DNA from: Sphingobium ummariense RL-3
GTDB lineage: Bacteria > Pseudomonadota > Alphaproteobacteria > Sphingomonadales > Sphingomonadaceae
Length of the DNA: 64,000 nucleotides
Direction of reading: 5' to 3'
Assembly: GCF_000447205.1 (NCBI RefSeq)
Contig: NZ_AUWY01000058.1
Span: forward strand, 45,155-109,154
In this document: positions 62,376 to 64,000 of the stretch, piece after piece
How the letters are laid out: every line of letters starts with the position of its first letter
How positions within the stretch are numbered: the first letter of the stretch is position 1
The notes under the pieces: model-generated
Seen by the model: only the letters and a program-made list of their open reading frames with translations
Database searches by the model: none
Told to the model about the DNA's origin: nothing
Program-made: the position numbers and the translations under genes

Positions 62376-63724
62376 TGCACGCTCTCGCGCGCCAGCCATT
62401 CCTCCAGCCACTTGATCGTATAGTCGCCGTTGAGGAAGTCCGGATCCTCCAGCAGCGCCTGGTGCAGCGGGATCGTGGTCTTCATCCCCTCGATCACATA
62501 TTCCTGCAACGCGCGCTTCAGCCGCATGATCGCGCCTTCGCGGGTGCGGCCGTAGACGATCAGCTTGCCGATCATGGAATCGTAATAAGGCGGCACCTTA
62601 TAGCCCTGGTAGAGCCCGCTATCGACGCGGACGTGCATGCCGCCGGGGACATGATAGCTGGTCACCGTGCCGGGCGAAGGCGCGAAGGTCTTGGGGTCTT
62701 CCGCATTGATCCGGCATTCGATCGCATGGCCGGTAAAGCGCAGATCCTCCTGCGCGACCGACAATGGCCGGCCCTCCGCGACGCGAATCTGCTCGCGCAC
62801 CAGGTCGACGCCGGTGATCATCTCGGTGACCGGATGCTCGACCTGCAGGCGGGTGTTCATCTCGATGAAGTAGAACTCGCCATCTTCCCACAGGAACTCG
62901 ATCGTGCCCGCACCGCGATAGCCCATGTCGGCCATCGCCTTGCGCACCACCTCGCCCATGCGGTCACGCTCGGCGGTGGAGAGGACGGGGGAGGGGGCTT
63001 CCTCCAGCACCTTCTGATGGCGGCGCTGGAGCGAGCAATCGCGCTCGCCCAGATGGATGGCGTTACCGTTGCCGTCGCCGAACACCTGGAACTCGATATG
63101 CCGGGGATTGCCCAGATATTTTTCCATATAGACGGTGTCGTCGCCGAAGGCGGCCTTCGCTTCGCTGCCGGCCTGCTTCATCAGCGTTTCGAGCTGGTCC
63201 TCGTCCGGCACGACCTTCATGCCGCGCCCGCCGCCGCCGCTTGCTGCCTTGATCAGCACGGGATAGCCGATCTCCGCGGCGATCTCCTTCGCTTCCTCGA
63301 CGCTGGAGATCGCGCCGGCGGAGCCGGGAACCAGCGGCAGGCCGAGCGCGCCGGCCGTCTTCTTGGCCTCCACCTTGTCGCCCATGATGCGGATATGCTC
63401 GGGCTTGGGGCCGACGAAGGCGATACCGTGCGCCTCCACGATCTCGGCGAACTGGGCGTTCTCCGACAGGAAGCCGTAGCCCGGATGGATCGCGTCCGCG
63501 CCGCTGATCTCGGCGGCGGAGATGATCGCGGCGACGTTCAGATAGCTGTCGCGCGCGGCGGGCGGCCCGATGCAGATCGCCTCGTCGGCCAGCCGCACAT
63601 GCATGGCGTCGGCGTCGGCGGTGGAATGGACCGCGACCGTCTTGATGCCCATTTCATGGCAGGCGCGGTGGATGCGCAGCGCGATCTCGCCGCGGTTGGC
63701 GATCAGCAGCTTTTCGATGGCCAT
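62372..63724 (-). CDS. accC: Acetyl-CoA carboxylase, biotin carboxylase subunit
   Basis: The 450-residue enzyme carboxylates the biotin of AccB using ATP and bicarbonate in the first committed step of fatty acid synthesis. It begins [16 protein letters not shown], has the ATP-grasp glycine loop [11 protein letters not shown], the [18 protein letters not shown] motif, and [29 protein letters not shown]. Length is standard. It follows accB by 14 nt and is coupled to arsC at its 3' end. The plsX-fabH operon earlier in the window belongs to the same pathway. Confidence 0.97.
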   Translation of the reverse strand: MAIEKLLIANRGEIALRIHRACHEMGIKTVAVHSTADADAMHVRLADEAICIGPPAARDSYLNVAAIISAAEISGADAIHPGYGFLSENAQFAEIVEAHGIAFVGPKPEHIRIMGDKVEAKKTAGALGLPLVPGSAGAISSVEEAKEIAAEIGYPVLIKAASGGGGRGMKVVPDEDQLETLMKQAGSEAKAAFGDDTVYMEKYLGNPRHIEFQVFGDGNGNAIHLGERDCSLQRRHQKVLEEAPSPVLSTAERDRMGEVVRKAMADMGYRGAGTIEFLWEDGEFYFIEMNTRLQVEHPVTEMITGVDLVREQIRVAEGRPLSVAQEDLRFTGHAIECRINAEDPKTFAPSPGTVTSYHVPGGMHVRVDSGLYQGYKVPPYYDSMIGKLIVYGRTREGAIMRLKRALQEYVIEGMKTTIPLHQALLEDPDFLNGDYTIKWLEEWLARESVQ

Positions 63725-63738
63725 GCCGTGCCGCCGCC

Positions 63739-64000
63739 TTATTCGATCACGACCAGCGGCTGGTCATATTCGACCGGCTGGCCGTTATCGACCAGCACCG
63801 CCTTGACCGTGCCGCCGGTGGTGGCGGAAATGGCGTTCATGACCTTCATCGCCTCGACGATGACCAGCGTGTCGCCCGGCTTCACCGTGGCGCCAACGCG
63901 GATGAAGGGCGCCGCGCCGGGCTCGGCCGCCAGATAGGCGGTGCCTACGATCGGCGAGCGCACCAGCGTGCCGGCGGGCAGCGCGGCTTCCGCCGCTACG
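63739..64000 (-). CDS. accB: Acetyl-CoA carboxylase biotin carboxyl carrier protein, 3' part
   Basis: Only the last 87 residues are in the window; the gene runs past its right edge. The biotinyl domain is visible: [38 protein letters not shown] with the biotin-accepting lysine in EAMKVM, and the closing [11 protein letters not shown]. The upstream part shows the Ala/Pro-rich linker that joins the N-terminal domain to this one. It carries the carboxyl group from AccC to the transferase subunits. Confidence 0.95.
   Translation of the reverse strand, partial: VAAEAALPAGTLVRSPIVGTAYLAAEPGAAPFIRVGATVKPGDTLVIVEAMKVMNAISATTGGTVKAVLVDNGQPVEYDQPLVVIE

Overview
The window is a contiguous piece of a GC-rich alphaproteobacterial chromosome, most likely from the order Sphingomonadales. 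This rests on the gene order rpmF-plsX-fabH-ihfA-merR, a class I lysyl-tRNA synthetase, an NDUFA12-like complex I subunit beside a DUF2155 lipoprotein, a TonB receptor operon with a flavin-dependent halogenase, and an EcfG-type promoter. No rRNA or tRNA genes, insertion sequences, integrases, prophage genes or CRISPR arrays were seen.

Layout. 1-3300: ribonucleotide reductase beta subunit (nrdB), followed without a gap by an AT-rich two-gene insert that encodes a Panacea-domain protein and an unknown partner, a likely toxin-antitoxin pair. 3400-9000: small housekeeping and stress genes (glycine-zipper protein, nuclease, truncated haemoglobin behind an FNR-like box, RidA-like, ArsC-like, phosphodiesterase, Rrf2 regulator, metallo-hydrolase, MAPEG). 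9000-18200: ribosomal protein L32 and the fatty acid/IHF operon, a GNAT, a SixA-like phosphatase, a DinG-like helicase, PilZ, and lysine tRNA ligase. 18230-34250: a carbohydrate utilisation locus. It holds a hexuronate-type MFS carrier with a GH43, a sugar MFS with a LacI regulator, a TonB receptor with a halogenase and two GH3 enzymes, and a secreted GH43. Several LacI-type operators can be read directly, in two sequence classes, which suggests two regulators. The enzyme set fits uptake and trimming of plant beta-glycan or xylo-oligosaccharides.

34230-41270: a LysR regulator divergent from an RND efflux operon ordered permease-adaptor-outer membrane factor. 41270-49650: dapE, a cupin, a REP/BIME-like inverted repeat, a Tat-exported LD-carboxypeptidase, a secreted TIG-like protein, a haem-oxygenase-like diiron protein paired with a lone receiver and preceded by an FNR-like box, an amidase and a membrane dipeptidase. 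49800-54420: pckA with a visible promoter and terminator, aat overlapping DUF2155 tail to tail by 202 nt, NDUFA12, DUF192 and recX.

54580-57940 is the most unusual stretch: an isolated fatty acyl-AMP ligase, then two strong hairpins, the second of which buries the ribosome binding site of a 28-residue hydrophobic peptide (type I toxin-like architecture), then an unrecognised 269-residue gene, then nine tandem 11-bp repeats in helical phase. 57940-64000: a GGDEF-EAL protein, an orphan ParA-like ATPase, a DUF6152 pair, arsC, accC and the 3' part of accB.
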